Notes: generated from the sequence alone by a model not told the origin. Numbered from the stretch's first letter, positions 9,166 through 20,053 are shown. The stretch is DNA of 64,000 nt from Acidobacteriota bacterium (GCA_004298115.1 SCRJ01000085.1:1-64000), one strand, 5' to 3'. Numbers and translations: made by a program.

Positions 9166-10413
9166 ATGGCGAGGTCGATCGGCCGGTTGGTGTTCGACTG
9201 GGACGCGGCTGCGGCGGGAGCCGAGCGCGCGCCGGGGGCGCTCGCGTTCGACGACGAGACGTTGCGCGACGGGCTGCAGAGCGCGTCGGCGCAGCGCCCC
9301 GCCCTGTCGGAGCGCGTGCGCTTCCTCGAGCTGGCGGCATCCCTGGGAATCGAGGCGGCGGACGTGGGGATGCCCGGCGCCGGAGCCGCGGCGGCGGCCG
9401 AGGCCGGCGCGCTCTGCCGCGCGATCGCCGACCGCCGCCTGCCGATCGTCCCCAACTGCGCGGCGCGGGCGACCGAGGCCGACATCCGGCCCGTGCTCGA
9501 GATCGGACAGAAGCTCGGCGCTCCGGTCGAGATCATGCTCTTCCTCGCCTCGTCCCCGGTCCGCGGCATGGTGGAAGGTTGGACCCCGGCCGAGGTCGTC
9601 GCCAGGGCGGACCGCTGGGTGAGGTTCGCCGTGCGCCGCGGCGCCCCGGTGACGTTCGTGGCGGAGGACGCGACGCGGACGAGCCCCCAGGCCCTGCGTG
9701 CGATCGTGGCGGCCGCGGTCGGGGCGGGGGCGAGCCGCCTGTGCATCGCCGATACGGTGGGTCAGGCGACGCCGGCCGGCGCCTTCCGCGTGGTCGCGTT
9801 CGCGAGGCAGGCGCTGGACGAGATCGGCGCGAGCGGCGTGGGCCTCGACTGGCACGGGCACGACGACCGCGGCCTCGCGGTGGCCAGCGCGCTGGCGGCG
9901 GCGGCGGCCGGAGCGGACCGCCTGCACGGCACCGCGCTCGGCGTCGGCGAGCGGGCGGGGAACGCGCCGATGGAGCAGCTCCTGGTCAACGCGCGGCTGC
10001 TCGGCTGGGCGAGGCCCGACCTCTCGCGGGTGATGGAGTACGCGGCGCAGGCGAGCCGCATGGCGGGCGCCGCGATCCCGCCGGGGGCGCCGGTGGTGGG
10101 CCGGGACGCGTTCCGCACCGCGACCGGCGTGCACGCGGCGGCCCTCGTCAAGGCGGAGCGCGCGGGGGGGCGCGAGCTCGCCGACCTGATCTACTCGGCG
10201 GTGCCCGCGGCCTGGCTCGGGCGGCGGCAGGAGATCGAGGTCGGTCCGATGTCGGGAGCGGCGAACGTGCGCGCCTGGCTCGCGAGCCGCGGCCTGGACG
10301 CGGACGACGCGGTGGTGGCGCGTGTCCTCGCGGCCGCCAAGGCGGCGGATCGGACGCTCGCCGAGGAGGAGCTGCGGGCCGCGGCCGGCTCGCCTCCGGC
10401 CGAGCCGTCGTGA
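9166..10413 (+). CDS. HMGL-like / isopropylmalate-homocitrate synthase family protein
   Basis: FDDETLRDGLQSA, WHGHDDRGLAVASALAAAAAGADRLHGTALGVGERAGNAPMEQLL motifs; start codon uncertain (9136 GTG possible). Confidence 0.85.
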   Translation: MARSIGRLVFDWDAAAAGAERAPGALAFDDETLRDGLQSASAQRPALSERVRFLELAASLGIEAADVGMPGAGAAAAAEAGALCRAIADRRLPIVPNCAARATEADIRPVLEIGQKLGAPVEIMLFLASSPVRGMVEGWTPAEVVARADRWVRFAVRRGAPVTFVAEDATRTSPQALRAIVAAAVGAGASRLCIADTVGQATPAGAFRVVAFARQALDEIGASGVGLDWHGHDDRGLAVASALAAAAAGADRLHGTALGVGERAGNAPMEQLLVNARLLGWARPDLSRVMEYAAQASRMAGAAIPPGAPVVGRDAFRTATGVHAAALVKAERAGGRELADLIYSAVPAAWLGRRQEIEVGPMSGAANVRAWLASRGLDADDAVVARVLAAAKAADRTLAEEELRAAAGSPPAEPS

Positions 10414-10507
10414 GCGGCCGAGCCGGCGCGGCGCGCTCCCCTTCGTGGTTGCGCACGGGCGCAGGGGTGTGCACAATGCGTCGGTTGAATGCGGTGAGGA
10501 GGGTCGG

Positions 10508-11665
10508 ATGAAGGTCCACGAGTACCAAGCGAAGCAGATCCTGGCCCGGTACGGCGTCGCGATCCCGCGCGGGAAGGTGGCGACGACGCCGGCCGAGGCG
10601 AAAGCGGCCGCAGCGGAGCTGGGCGGCAAGGTGGTCGTGAAGGCGCAGGTGCACGCCGGCGGCCGCGGCAAGGCGGGCGGCGTCAAGCTGGCGGCGGGCC
10701 CGGACGAGGCGCTCACGGTCGCCGGCCAGATCCTCGGCATGACGCTGGTCTCCAAGCAGACCGGGCCGGCCGGGAAGATCGTGCACAAGGTCCTGGTCGA
10801 GGAGGCGCTCGGCATCGCGCGCGAGCTCTACCTCGGCGTGGTCCTGGACCGCTCCGCCGGACTGCCGGTGATGATGGCCTCGAAGTTCGGGGGAATGGAG
10901 ATCGAGGAGGTCGCGGCCGAGCACCCCGAGGCGATCCTCAAGGAGCACTTCAGCCCGCTCGCGGGGCTGCAGGCGTTTCAGGCGCGCAAGCTCGGCTTCG
11001 CCCTGGACCTCTCCGGCGACACGCTGAAGAAGTTCGTCACGCTCGTCACCGCGCTCGCCCGCGCCTACAACGAGGCCGACGCGACGCTCGCGGAGATCAA
11101 CCCGTTGCTGGTCACCAGCGGCGGCGACGTGCTCGCTCTCGATGCGAAGATGAACTTCGACGACAACGCGATGGCGCGCCACCCCGAGATCGCGGCGATG
11201 CGCGACCTCGACGAGGAGGAGCCGCTCGAGGTCGAGGCCTCGAAGTTCGACCTCAACTACATCAAGCTTGACGGCACGATCGGCTGCATGGTCAACGGCG
11301 CCGGTCTCGCGATGGCGACGATGGACATCATCAAGCACGCGGGCGGCGCGCCCGCCAACTTCCTCGACGTGGGCGGCGGAGCGAGCCAGGAACGGGTGGA
11401 GAACGCGTTCCGCATCCTGCTCTCCGACCGGGCGGTGAAGGCCGTGCTGATCAACATCTTCGGCGGCATCGTCCGCTGCGACATGATCGCGGCGGGCGTG
11501 GTGGCCGCCGCACGCAACCTCGACGTCAAGGTCCCGATCGTCGTGCGCCTCGAGGGCACGAACGTGGACGAGGGGAAGCGCATCCTGGCGGAATCGGGCC
11601 TGGCGCTGCAGCCTGCGGACGGGATGGCGGACGCGGCGGCGAAGGTCGTCGCGGCGGCAAGGTAA
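10508..11665 (+). CDS. sucC: Succinate-CoA ligase (ADP-forming) beta subunit
   Basis: [22 protein letters not shown]... full-length, followed by sucD. Confidence 0.97.
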   Translation: MKVHEYQAKQILARYGVAIPRGKVATTPAEAKAAAAELGGKVVVKAQVHAGGRGKAGGVKLAAGPDEALTVAGQILGMTLVSKQTGPAGKIVHKVLVEEALGIARELYLGVVLDRSAGLPVMMASKFGGMEIEEVAAEHPEAILKEHFSPLAGLQAFQARKLGFALDLSGDTLKKFVTLVTALARAYNEADATLAEINPLLVTSGGDVLALDAKMNFDDNAMARHPEIAAMRDLDEEEPLEVEASKFDLNYIKLDGTIGCMVNGAGLAMATMDIIKHAGGAPANFLDVGGGASQERVENAFRILLSDRAVKAVLINIFGGIVRCDMIAAGVVAAARNLDVKVPIVVRLEGTNVDEGKRILAESGLALQPADGMADAAAKVVAAAR

Positions 11666-11676
11666 AAGGGGAAGCC

Positions 11677-12549
11677 ATGGCAATCTGGCTGGACGAGAAC
11701 ACGCGCGTTATGGTGCAGGGCCTCACCGGCAAGGAAGGGCAGTTCCACGCGGCGAAGTGCCGCGAGTACGGCACGAAGATCGTCGCCGGGGTGACCCCGG
11801 GCAAGGGCGGCGCCGCGGTCGACGGCGTGCCCGTCTTCAATACGGTGGCGGACGCGAAGGCGGCCACGGGCTGCACCGCGTCGCTCATTTTCGTGCCGCC
11901 GCTCGGGGCCGCCGACGCGATCCTCGAGGCGGCGGACGCGGGGATCGAGCTCGTCGTGTGCATCACCGAGGGGATACCGGCGCGGGACGAGGTGATCGTC
12001 GAGCACGCCCGCGCCGGCGGCGCGCGCTTGATCGGCCCGAACTGCCCGGGGATCATCTCCCCCGGCAAGGCCAAGCTGGGGATCATGCCGGCCCACATCC
12101 ACAGGGAGGGGCACGTCGGGGTCGTGTCGCGCTCGGGAACCCTGACCTACGAGGCGGTCGACCAGCTCACCAAGCTGGGGATGGGGCAGTCGACCTGCGT
12201 GGGCATCGGCGGCGACCCGGTGCCGGGCACCAGCTTCACCGACGTGCTCGAGGCGTTCAACGCCGACTCCGAGACCGAGGCGGTCGTGATGATCGGCGAG
12301 ATCGGCGGCAGCGCGGAGGAAGAGGCCGCCGCGTACGTCAAGGCCAACATGCGCAAGCCCGTCGTCGCGTTCATCGCCGGGCAGACGGCTCCGCCGGGAC
12401 GGCGGATGGGGCACGCCGGGGCGATCATCTCCGGCGGCAAGGGCACCGCCGCGGAGAAGATGGCGGCGCTCGAGGCCGCCGGGATCCGCGTCGCGGCGAC
12501 GCCGGCCGAGATCGGGATCACGATGGCGCGCGCCCTGGGCCGGGCGTAG
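11677..12549 (+). CDS. sucD: Succinate-CoA ligase alpha subunit
   Basis: [25 protein letters not shown]..., [26 protein letters not shown]. Confidence 0.97.
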   Translation: MAIWLDENTRVMVQGLTGKEGQFHAAKCREYGTKIVAGVTPGKGGAAVDGVPVFNTVADAKAATGCTASLIFVPPLGAADAILEAADAGIELVVCITEGIPARDEVIVEHARAGGARLIGPNCPGIISPGKAKLGIMPAHIHREGHVGVVSRSGTLTYEAVDQLTKLGMGQSTCVGIGGDPVPGTSFTDVLEAFNADSETEAVVMIGEIGGSAEEEAAAYVKANMRKPVVAFIAGQTAPPGRRMGHAGAIISGGKGTAAEKMAALEAAGIRVAATPAEIGITMARALGRA

Positions 12550-12634
12550 GGCGATGGAGCTCGGACGCGCGCCGCGGCCGCGTCCGCCGCGCGGCGGCGC
12601 CGTGCCGCCGCGTCCGGAAGGGGAGAGTGCACCG

Positions 12635-13051
12635 ATGAAGCAGAGGACGTTGACGATTCTGAAGCCCGACACCGTGTCGCGCCGCAACTGCGGCGCCGTC
12701 ATCGCGCGACTGGAACAGGAAGGGTTCGACATCCTGGCGGGGCGCATGCTGCGCCTCACCGAGGAGCAGGCGATGGCGTTCTACGCGGTCCACAAGGACA
12801 AGCCCTTCTACCGCTCGCTGGTCGAGTTCATGACCTCCGGGCCGGTGTGGCCGATGGCGCTCGAGCGCGACAACGCGATCGAGCACCTGCGCAAGGTGAT
12901 GGGCGCCACCGACCCGGCCAAGGCGGCGCCCGGCACGATCCGGCAGCAGTTCGCGAGCAGCATCGAGCGCAACGCGATCCACGGCTCCGACTCGCCGGAG
13001 AACGCGCGCACCGAGCTGGCGTTCTTCTTCTCCGCCGCCGAGCTCGCCTGA
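12635..13051 (+). CDS. ndk: Nucleoside-diphosphate kinase
   Basis: MKQRTLTILKPDTVSR..., NAIHGSDSPENARTELAFFF active-site His motif. Confidence 0.96.
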   Translation: MKQRTLTILKPDTVSRRNCGAVIARLEQEGFDILAGRMLRLTEEQAMAFYAVHKDKPFYRSLVEFMTSGPVWPMALERDNAIEHLRKVMGATDPAKAAPGTIRQQFASSIERNAIHGSDSPENARTELAFFFSAAELA

Positions 13052-13074
13052 CCGGAGCGGCCGCCGCATGAGGC

Positions 13075-13102
13075 ACGAGGGGCGCCGGCCGGCGCCTCTC
13101 GT
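13075..13102. terminator. GC-rich inverted repeat between convergent ndk and typA
   Basis: ACGAGGGGCGCCGG/CCGGCGCCTCTCGT near-perfect palindrome immediately abutting the typA stop codon. Confidence 0.55.
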
Positions 13103-14908
13103 CTATTTGCGGCGCACGGCGGGGAGGATCTTCTTGCGCAGGCGCAGGGAGGTCGGCGTCACCTCGAGGAGCTCGTCCTCGGCGAGGAACTCCAACCCCT
13201 GCTCGAGGCTCATCGCGCGCGGCGGCACCAGGTGGATCGCCTCGTCCGAGGTCGAGGCGCGCATGTTCGTCAGCTTCTTCTCCTTGGTGATGTTGACGTC
13301 GATGTCCTTCTCGCGGGCGTTCTCGCCGACGACCATCCCCTCGTAGACCTCGGCGCCGGGCAGGATGAACAGCTCGCCGCGCGGCTGCAAGTGCTCGATG
13401 GCGTAGCCGGTGACCCGGCCGGGGCGGTCGGCGACCATGGCGCCGGTGCTGCGGTGGGCGATCTCGCCCTGCCACGGCTCGTAGCCGTCGAAGAGGTGGT
13501 TCGCGATCCCCGTGCCTTTGGTGTCGGTGAGGAACTCGCTGCGGAAGCCGATCAGGCCGCGGGAGGGGAGGCGGAACTCCATCCGCACCCGGCCGGTGCC
13601 GTGGTTGACCATCTTGGTCATCCGGCCGCGGCGGGCGCCGACTTTCTGCGTCACCACGCCGATGTACTCCTCCGGGCAGTCCACGACCAGCGCCTCCATC
13701 GGCTCGTGGCGCACGCCGTCGACCTCCCTGGTGAGCACCTCGGGCTTGGCGACCGACATCTCGAACCCCTCGCGGCGCATCATCTCGATGAGGATGGCGA
13801 GCTGCAGCTCGCCGCGGCCGGATACCTTGAAGCTGTCGGCGGAATCGGTGGGGGCGACCTGGATCGAGACGTTCGTGAGGGTCTCCTTCTCGAGGCGCTC
13901 CTTGATCTTGCGCGAAGTCAGGTGCTGGCCGTCCCGGCCCGCCATCGGCGAGGTGTTGACGCCGATCACCATGGCGATCGTGGGCTCGTCCACCTTGATG
14001 TGGGGGAGCGCGCGCGGGTCGTCGCGGCTGGAGATCGTCTCGCCGATCCAGACGTCGTCGAGGCCGGCGACGGCCACGATGTCGCCGGGGCCGGCATTGG
14101 CGATGTCGATGCGCTTGAGCCCCTGGTAGCCGTACAGGCCCGTGACCTTGGCCGTCGCGACGGTGCCGTCGTGCCGGCACAGGCTGACCTCCTGGCCCTT
14201 GGCGATGTTCCCGTTGAACACGCGCCCGATCGCGAGGCGGCCGACGTAGTCGTCCCAGTCGAGGTTCGTGATCAGGAGTTGGAGCGGGAACGCCGGGTCG
14301 AAGCGCGGCGCCGGCACCGCGCCGAGGATCGCCTCGAAGAGCGGCTCCAGGGTGGTGTCCGGGCCGTCGGGCTCGGTGCGGCAGGTTCCGCGGCGGGCGT
14401 TGCAGTAGAGCACCGGGAAGTCGAGCTGGTCCTCGGACGCGTCGAGGTCGATGAAGAGGTCGAAGATCTCGTCGAGCACTTCGGCGGGGCGGGCGTCGGG
14501 GCGGTCGATCTTGTTGATCACGACGATCGGCGGCAGGCTCGCCTCGAGGGCCTTGCGCAGGACAAAGCGGGTTTGGGGCAACGGCCCTTCGCTGGCGTCC
14601 ACCAGGAGCATCACGCCGTCGACCATCTTCAGGGTGCGCTCGACCTCGCCGCCGAAGTCCGCATGTCCGGGAGTGTCGACGATGTTGATGTGCGCGCCGC
14701 GGTAGTTGATGGCGGTGTTCTTCGCCATGATCGTGATGCCCTTCTCGCGCTCGAGGTCGATCGAGTCCATCACCCGCTCCCGCACCGACTCGTTGTCGCG
14801 GAAGATCCCGCTCTGCCAGAGCATCGCGTCCACCAGCGTCGTCTTGCCGTGGTCGACGTGGGCGATGATCGCCACGTTGCGGATCTCGTTGCGCGTTTCG
14901 ATCGTCAT
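13103..14908 (-). CDS. typA: Translational GTPase TypA/BipA
   Basis: [46 protein letters not shown]; full-length. Confidence 0.96.
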   Translation of the reverse strand: MTIETRNEIRNVAIIAHVDHGKTTLVDAMLWQSGIFRDNESVRERVMDSIDLEREKGITIMAKNTAINYRGAHINIVDTPGHADFGGEVERTLKMVDGVMLLVDASEGPLPQTRFVLRKALEASLPPIVVINKIDRPDARPAEVLDEIFDLFIDLDASEDQLDFPVLYCNARRGTCRTEPDGPDTTLEPLFEAILGAVPAPRFDPAFPLQLLITNLDWDDYVGRLAIGRVFNGNIAKGQEVSLCRHDGTVATAKVTGLYGYQGLKRIDIANAGPGDIVAVAGLDDVWIGETISSRDDPRALPHIKVDEPTIAMVIGVNTSPMAGRDGQHLTSRKIKERLEKETLTNVSIQVAPTDSADSFKVSGRGELQLAILIEMMRREGFEMSVAKPEVLTREVDGVRHEPMEALVVDCPEEYIGVVTQKVGARRGRMTKMVNHGTGRVRMEFRLPSRGLIGFRSEFLTDTKGTGIANHLFDGYEPWQGEIAHRSTGAMVADRPGRVTGYAIEHLQPRGELFILPGAEVYEGMVVGENAREKDIDVNITKEKKLTNMRASTSDEAIHLVPPRAMSLEQGLEFLAEDELLEVTPTSLRLRKKILPAVRRK

Positions 14909-14954
14909 TGCCGTGCCTCTTTTCCGGTCCCGCGGCGGGTGAGCCCCGCTGGGC

Positions 14955-14984
14955 GAAAAACAAATCACCGGCTAAGCGCCGGTG
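14955..14984 (-). terminator. Rho-independent terminator downstream of the cNMP-binding gene
   Basis: On the minus strand CACCGGC-GCTTA-GCCGGTG followed by ATTTGTTTTT. Confidence 0.65.
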
Positions 14985-15038
14985 TTCGTTCATGATATCA
15001 CCTTCCATCGGGCGCCGCAACGGCGCCGCCGGCCCGGG

Positions 15039-16757
15039 CTATTCGTGACCGGCCATCAGGCGCCAGGCGACGAGCCGATCCGTCATCGTCCTGATGCGGC
15101 GGCAGAGGATCTGGCAGAGCAGCGTGAGGAACTGGTGGGACGCATCCGGGTCCATCTCCAGCACTTCCTCGAGGCGGTGGCTGTCGATGGTGAAGACGGT
15201 GCAGCCCTCGACGTGGGCGCGGGCGTCGGCGCTGCGCGGCTGTTCGTCGATGAGCGCCATCTCGCCGAAGACGTCGCCGCGACCGAGGATGGTCAGCGCC
15301 TCCTCGCCCATGCCCTGCAGGCGGCGCGAGATCCGCACCTGGCCGTCGACCACGATGTAGAGCTTGTCGCCGTGCTCGCCCTCGGAGAAGATCAGCGCGT
15401 CGGGGCGGAATCGCTCCTCCCGCGAGTAGGTGGCGAGCAGCCGCAACTCGGCGGCGGAGAGCCCCTGCTCGCGCAGCACGTCGATCTTGGCGGTCTGGCC
15501 GAGGAAGACGCGCTCGCCGGGTTGGCCGGGCGCGTTGCGGCCGGGGGCGAGGCCGGGCGTGATGAGATCGGTCATGACGCCGTTCGCCGCTCGGACCTTG
15601 GCGGCGAGCGAGTGCCAGAACGACCAGAGCATCGCGACGCCGAGCTCCCGGTTGCCGAGCACGAGCCGGTCGAGGTCGGCGGCCGGGAACCGGAGCACCG
15701 TGCCGGCGTCGGCGCCGAGCACGGTCGAGTAGCGCGGTTTGCCGTCGATGTAGGAGATCTCCCCGATGACCTCGCCGAGGGCCGGAAGGGCGAGGACCTG
15801 GGTGCCCACCGGCGTGCGCCGGTATTCCTGCAGACGGCCGGCCATGACGACGAAGATGTCGCGGTCCTCCTGACCCTCGCGGACGAGCGCAGTGGCGTGA
15901 CCGAACGTCTCCCGCCGGCCGATCTGGGCGAGCTGCACGAGGTGGGCGTCGGAGAAGTGACGGAAGACGCGGAAGCGGCGAAGGTCCATCGCCGCCCGCA
16001 GCAGCTCCTCCCGCTTCGGGGGAGCGTCGGCACTGGGGCCGCGGACCTCGGACATCGTCAGGCTCGAGAACAGGCGGGCCCGAGTCAGGGCGACTTGATC
16101 GCTGGCGCGCTGGAGGGCGGCGGCGCGCTGGCGGTGCAATTCGCCCAGTTCGTCGTTGGACAGACGGCAGAGGGCGGCCAGGGTGTCGACCCGCCGGCGG
16201 GCGGCCGACGTCTCGCCCTCGCCGAGGCCCTGGCTCGCCAGCAGGGCGTCGATGGCGTGGCGCAGCGCCTCCGGGTAGTCCTCGAGCTCCAGCGCGATGC
16301 GCGCCGCTTCCACGGCGAGTTTGCGGTCGAGGGGGTTGAGGCGCCGCGCCTGCACGAACTCCTCGAGAGCCGCGCGCAGGTCGCGCTGGCGGAGGTGGAG
16401 ATAGCCGGCGCCGGCGTACGCGAGGTAGTGGTACGGCGCGCGGAGCTTGGCGAGGTCGAACATCTCCTGTGCGCGGGCCAGCTCCCCGCGCGCCTCCAGG
16501 ATGCGGGCCATTCCCACCGCGTGCGAGGCCTCGAGGTTGTGGCGCTTGTGCTCGCGTTGCGGGTCCTCGACGCCCCCGACCGTGCGGCGCAAGGCGGCGG
16601 CGCGCTGCCGCCAGGACTCGCCCTTGGGAGTCAGGCTGGCGGCCATGTCGAAGAGCTCGGCGGCGAAGCCGGGCTGGCCCGCGCGTTCCAACTCCTCGGC
16701 GATCGCCACCAGGCGCTGCGCGAACACGGGGTGGAGCTGGACCTCGTTCAGGCTCAT
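15039..16757 (-). CDS. Cyclic nucleotide-binding (Crp-like) protein with N-terminal TPR-like region and two cNMP domains
   Basis: Two cNMP-like modules: ...LVREGQEDRDIFVVMAGRLQEYRR...GEVIGEISYIDGKPRYSTV and IFSEGEHGDKLYIVVDGQVRISRRL...GDVFGEMALIDEQPRSADARA. Confidence 0.85.
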   Translation of the reverse strand: MSLNEVQLHPVFAQRLVAIAEELERAGQPGFAAELFDMAASLTPKGESWRQRAAALRRTVGGVEDPQREHKRHNLEASHAVGMARILEARGELARAQEMFDLAKLRAPYHYLAYAGAGYLHLRQRDLRAALEEFVQARRLNPLDRKLAVEAARIALELEDYPEALRHAIDALLASQGLGEGETSAARRRVDTLAALCRLSNDELGELHRQRAAALQRASDQVALTRARLFSSLTMSEVRGPSADAPPKREELLRAAMDLRRFRVFRHFSDAHLVQLAQIGRRETFGHATALVREGQEDRDIFVVMAGRLQEYRRTPVGTQVLALPALGEVIGEISYIDGKPRYSTVLGADAGTVLRFPAADLDRLVLGNRELGVAMLWSFWHSLAAKVRAANGVMTDLITPGLAPGRNAPGQPGERVFLGQTAKIDVLREQGLSAAELRLLATYSREERFRPDALIFSEGEHGDKLYIVVDGQVRISRRLQGMGEEALTILGRGDVFGEMALIDEQPRSADARAHVEGCTVFTIDSHRLEEVLEMDPDASHQFLTLLCQILCRRIRTMTDRLVAWRLMAGHE

Positions 16758-16796
16758 CGGCAGTCGGGACCCTCGGTTTGATCCTAAGATGGCGGC

Positions 16797-17513
16797 GTGA
16801 GGGTGTCAAACCCGTTCGCTCCGCCCCGGCGTGGCGAGGCCGGCCTGCGCGTGACCGAGTGCCGGGCCTGCCAGCGGCTCGTGGAGTGGCGGGAGCGCCA
16901 GGCGGCCTGCGTGCCGCCACGCTTCGCGGCCTGGGTCGCCGAGCACGGGTTCTGGGCGAGACCGGTCGCGGCGTTCGGGGACCCGGCGGCGTGGCTGGTC
17001 ATCGTCGGACTCGCGCCGGCCGCGCAGGGCGCCAACCGTACCGGCCGGATGTTCACCGGCGACCGCTCCGGGGAGTTCCTCTGGGCGGCGCTGCACCGCG
17101 CGGGCGTGGCCAACCTCCCGAGCAGCGACCATCGCGGCGACGGCCTCGTCCTCGACGGCGTGCTGATCACGGCGCCGCTGCGCTGCGCCCCGCCGGGGAA
17201 CCGCCCGACGGCGGCGGAGCTGGACCGTTGCCGCGCGTTCATGCGCGCGAACCTCGCCGCGTGCCGGCGGCTGCGGGTGGTCCTCGCCCTGGGGCGTGTG
17301 GCGCACGAATCCGTGATGCGGCTGCTGCGCGAGCAGGGGACGCCGGCGGGCGACGGCGCCGGGTTCCGCCACGGGGCGGTGCACGTCCTGCCTGGAGGAG
17401 TCCGGCTCGTGGACTCGTACCACGTCTCGCAGCAGAATACGTTCACCGGACGCCTGACCGGCGCGATGTTCGACGAGGTGCTGCGCCGCTGCCACGACGT
17501 CGCGAGCGGTTGA
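16797..17513 (+). CDS. Uracil-DNA glycosylase, type-5 (UDGb)-like
   Basis: N-terminal CRACQRL; VIVGLAPAAQGANRTGRMFTGDRSGEFLW motif; GTG start. Confidence 0.85.
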   Translation: MRVSNPFAPPRRGEAGLRVTECRACQRLVEWRERQAACVPPRFAAWVAEHGFWARPVAAFGDPAAWLVIVGLAPAAQGANRTGRMFTGDRSGEFLWAALHRAGVANLPSSDHRGDGLVLDGVLITAPLRCAPPGNRPTAAELDRCRAFMRANLAACRRLRVVLALGRVAHESVMRLLREQGTPAGDGAGFRHGAVHVLPGGVRLVDSYHVSQQNTFTGRLTGAMFDEVLRRCHDVASG

Positions 17514-17607
17514 GGGCCGGAGTCGTTTCCGCCCGGGACCGACGCTGGGCCCTCGTCGCTCGGCTCCGCCGTCCCGCCGCCGGCGCGGACGTCGCTACAA
17601 TGCGCGC

Positions 17608-18066
17608 ATGGTTCCCTTCCTCCTCCTCGCTCCGGCATCCGTCTCGTTGGCGTTGCTCCAAACGCGGGCGTACGCTCCGACCACCGGCGCACCCGTGCCC
17701 GAAGCGGCCGTCGCCGCGACGCTCGAGGACCTGCGCAAAGGCGAGCTGTTCCTGGACGCCGGAGCGCTCGAGCCGATCGTCGCGGCGTCGTTCACCGTGA
17801 TCGAGGACGGCGACCGGATCTCGGGGTCGTTCGCCTTCCTCGAACCGATCCGGCGTATGCGCGAGCGCGGCGGCGAAGTCAAGGAGCTGCGCTTCGAGCA
17901 GACGCTGGTGCAGGTGTTCGGCGCCAGCGCCGTCGCCACGTACCGGTTCGTCAAGGTGTGGCGCGACGGCGGCGTCCGTCACCGGGCGCAGGGGTGGTCG
18001 AGCGACGTGTTCGAGCTGCGCGACGACGGGGCGTGGATCCTCGTCCACCGTCACCGGGGCAGGTGA
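17608..18066 (+). CDS. NTF2/SnoaL-like (DUF4440-type) protein
   Basis: AAVAATLEDLRKGELFLDAGALEPIVAASFTVIEDGDRISG..., RHRAQGWSSDVFELRDDGAWILVHRHRG. Confidence 0.7.
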   Translation: MVPFLLLAPASVSLALLQTRAYAPTTGAPVPEAAVAATLEDLRKGELFLDAGALEPIVAASFTVIEDGDRISGSFAFLEPIRRMRERGGEVKELRFEQTLVQVFGASAVATYRFVKVWRDGGVRHRAQGWSSDVFELRDDGAWILVHRHRGR

Positions 18067-18479
18067 GCCTCGCCGCCCTCGGGGGACGCTTCGGGGTGGC
18101 GAACGGTGACGACGGTGTGGATCCCGCCGCGCAGCCGGTAGTCGAGACAGACCTCCAGCCGGCGCGGCCGGCAGGCGGCAACGAGGTCGGCGAGCAGCCG
18201 GTTCGCCGCGTGTTCCTGGTAGATCCCCACGCTGCGGTACGTGGTCAGGTAATACTTGAGCGCCTTGAGCTCGAGGCAGAGCCGGTCGGGCACGTAGCGA
18301 ACGGTGAGGGTGCCGAAGTCGGGAAGGCCGGAGAAAGGGCACACGCAGTTCCACTCGTCGGTCGAGATGATGACTTCCGCGGCGCGCTCGGGGTACTCGT
18401 ACGGGAAGGTGTCGAGCAGCCCCGGTTCGATCTTCTCCTCCCCCTCGAAATGGAAGCTCATGCCCTCGGCCTGCGTCAT
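18051..18479 (-). CDS. queF: NADPH-dependent 7-cyano-7-deazaguanine reductase (preQ1 synthase)
   Basis: TDEWNCVCPFSGLPDFGTLTVRYVPDRLCLELKALKYYLTTYRSVGIYQEHAANRL. Confidence 0.94.
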   Translation of the reverse strand: MTQAEGMSFHFEGEEKIEPGLLDTFPYEYPERAAEVIISTDEWNCVCPFSGLPDFGTLTVRYVPDRLCLELKALKYYLTTYRSVGIYQEHAANRLLADLVAACRPRRLEVCLDYRLRGGIHTVVTVRHPEASPEGGEAHLPR

Positions 18480-18594
18480 GAAGCACCTCCGCCCGCCCAC
18501 CGTAGCAGGCGGGCCGAACGAGGAAAAGGGGAGAGGGCGAAAGGGCAAAGGAGGGACGACGGCCGTGGTCCCTTGCCCCTCCGGAGAGAGCGCC

Positions 18595-19020
18595 TCACGC
18601 GCCCTTCGGGCCGGTGGGGACGCGTAGCGCCGCCAGCTGGCGCCTGAACGCCTCCGTGATCGGGGTGGGCTTGCCGGCGCCGTAGTCGAAGGAAACCTGC
18701 ACGGTCTCCGCCTCGGCGGCGAGGCGGCCCGACGCCTCGATGCGGTAGACGAACGTGAAGCTCGTGCGTCCGACGTGGCTGACGCCGACGCCGATTTCGA
18801 CCGAGTCGGCCAGGTCGATCGGGGAGCGGTAGTCGACGGCGGCGCGGGCGAGGATGATCGGGATCTCGCGGGCGCTGCCCGCGAAGGCGAACCGTTCGCG
18901 CCAGAGGCGGACGCGGGCGAGTTCGAGGTAACTGACGTACACCGCGTTGTTGACGTGGTTCATCGCGTCGATGTCGCCGTAGCGCACCTCGACGGGGCAG
19001 GAAAAGGGAAAACCGTTCAT
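18595..19020 (-). CDS. Acyl-CoA thioesterase (4HBT/YbgC-like hotdog fold)
   Basis: VRYGDIDAMNHVNNAVYVSYLELARVRLWRE. Confidence 0.88.
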   Translation of the reverse strand: MNGFPFSCPVEVRYGDIDAMNHVNNAVYVSYLELARVRLWRERFAFAGSAREIPIILARAAVDYRSPIDLADSVEIGVGVSHVGRTSFTFVYRIEASGRLAAEAETVQVSFDYGAGKPTPITEAFRRQLAALRVPTGPKGA

Positions 19021-19958
19021 CTGGACTCCTCGTTCCGGGGTCGGCGCGCGGCGTCGCACCCGGCCAGCGCGCGGATGGAGGACATCGCGGCGGAGGCTGC
19101 GGCGCGCCCCGCGGCGACCGCCTCGTCGAGGCGGGAGAACTCCGACCAGTGCAGGGCACCGACGTCCGGGGCGAGCACGAGGTCGGCGCTCGCGAGTTGG
19201 GCGTCGCGCAACGCCTTGTGGGTCATGTTGGTCGCGCGCATCATCGCCTGCGCCAGGGTGATCCGCGCCGGATCCTGAGGCTGCCAGCCCTCGCCCACGC
19301 TGACCGCGAGCACCGGCCGGCGCGCGAGAACGCGCGCCTGCGCCACGGGAACGTCAGCCACGGTGCCGCCGTCGGTGAGGTGTCGGCCGTCCAGCGGGAA
19401 CGGGGGTACGACCGCCGGGACGGCGGACGAGGCCGTCACCGCCGCACGCAGGGAGCCGCGGCGGAGGAGGACGGGCTCGCCGGTGTCGAAATCGGTGGCG
19501 ACCGCCGCGAACTTCGTGGAGAGCGATTCGATCGTCACGTCGGGGAGGAGGAACGTGACCCCCCGCGCGAGCTGGGAGTGGGTGACGACGCTGGTGCGGT
19601 CGAGCGCCAGGGCCACGACCGCGCTCCGCTGCAGCCGGCGGGCGAGGAGGAGGAGGGGGTTGTCGCGTGACGACACCGTCGGAGAAAGGCGGACGTCCGG
19701 GAGCTCCTTGAGGATCTCGGCGGCCAGGAACTCCCGCCAACGGCGGGTTACGGCTGGAGCGTCCCCGAGCACGATCCACATCGCGCCCACGATCGCGCCG
19801 GCGCTGGTGCCTGCGATGCCGGCGATCGGGACCCCGGCCTGTTCGAGCACCTCGAGCACGCCGATGTGGGCGAGGCCGCGGGCGCCCCCGCCGCCGAGCG
19901 CGAGAACGAGCCCGTCGGCCTTGGCGCGGCGGCCGAAGAGAAAGCTGAACACACCCAT
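19017..19958 (-). CDS. Patatin-like phospholipase family protein
   Basis: LALGGGGARGLAHIGVLEVLEQAGVPIAGIAGTSAGAIVGAMW (GxSxG), TDGGTVADVPV (DGG). Confidence 0.93.
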   Translation of the reverse strand: MGVFSFLFGRRAKADGLVLALGGGGARGLAHIGVLEVLEQAGVPIAGIAGTSAGAIVGAMWIVLGDAPAVTRRWREFLAAEILKELPDVRLSPTVSSRDNPLLLLARRLQRSAVVALALDRTSVVTHSQLARGVTFLLPDVTIESLSTKFAAVATDFDTGEPVLLRRGSLRAAVTASSAVPAVVPPFPLDGRHLTDGGTVADVPVAQARVLARRPVLAVSVGEGWQPQDPARITLAQAMMRATNMTHKALRDAQLASADLVLAPDVGALHWSEFSRLDEAVAAGRAAASAAMSSIRALAGCDAARRPRNEESR

Positions 19959-20053
19959 CGCGCCCCATCTTAGCGGCATCACGGGCGGCGCGCGGTTGAC
20001 CCCGGGCGGAGGAACGTGGTACACGGATCGTCTGTGGCGAAAGGAGCCGGACA

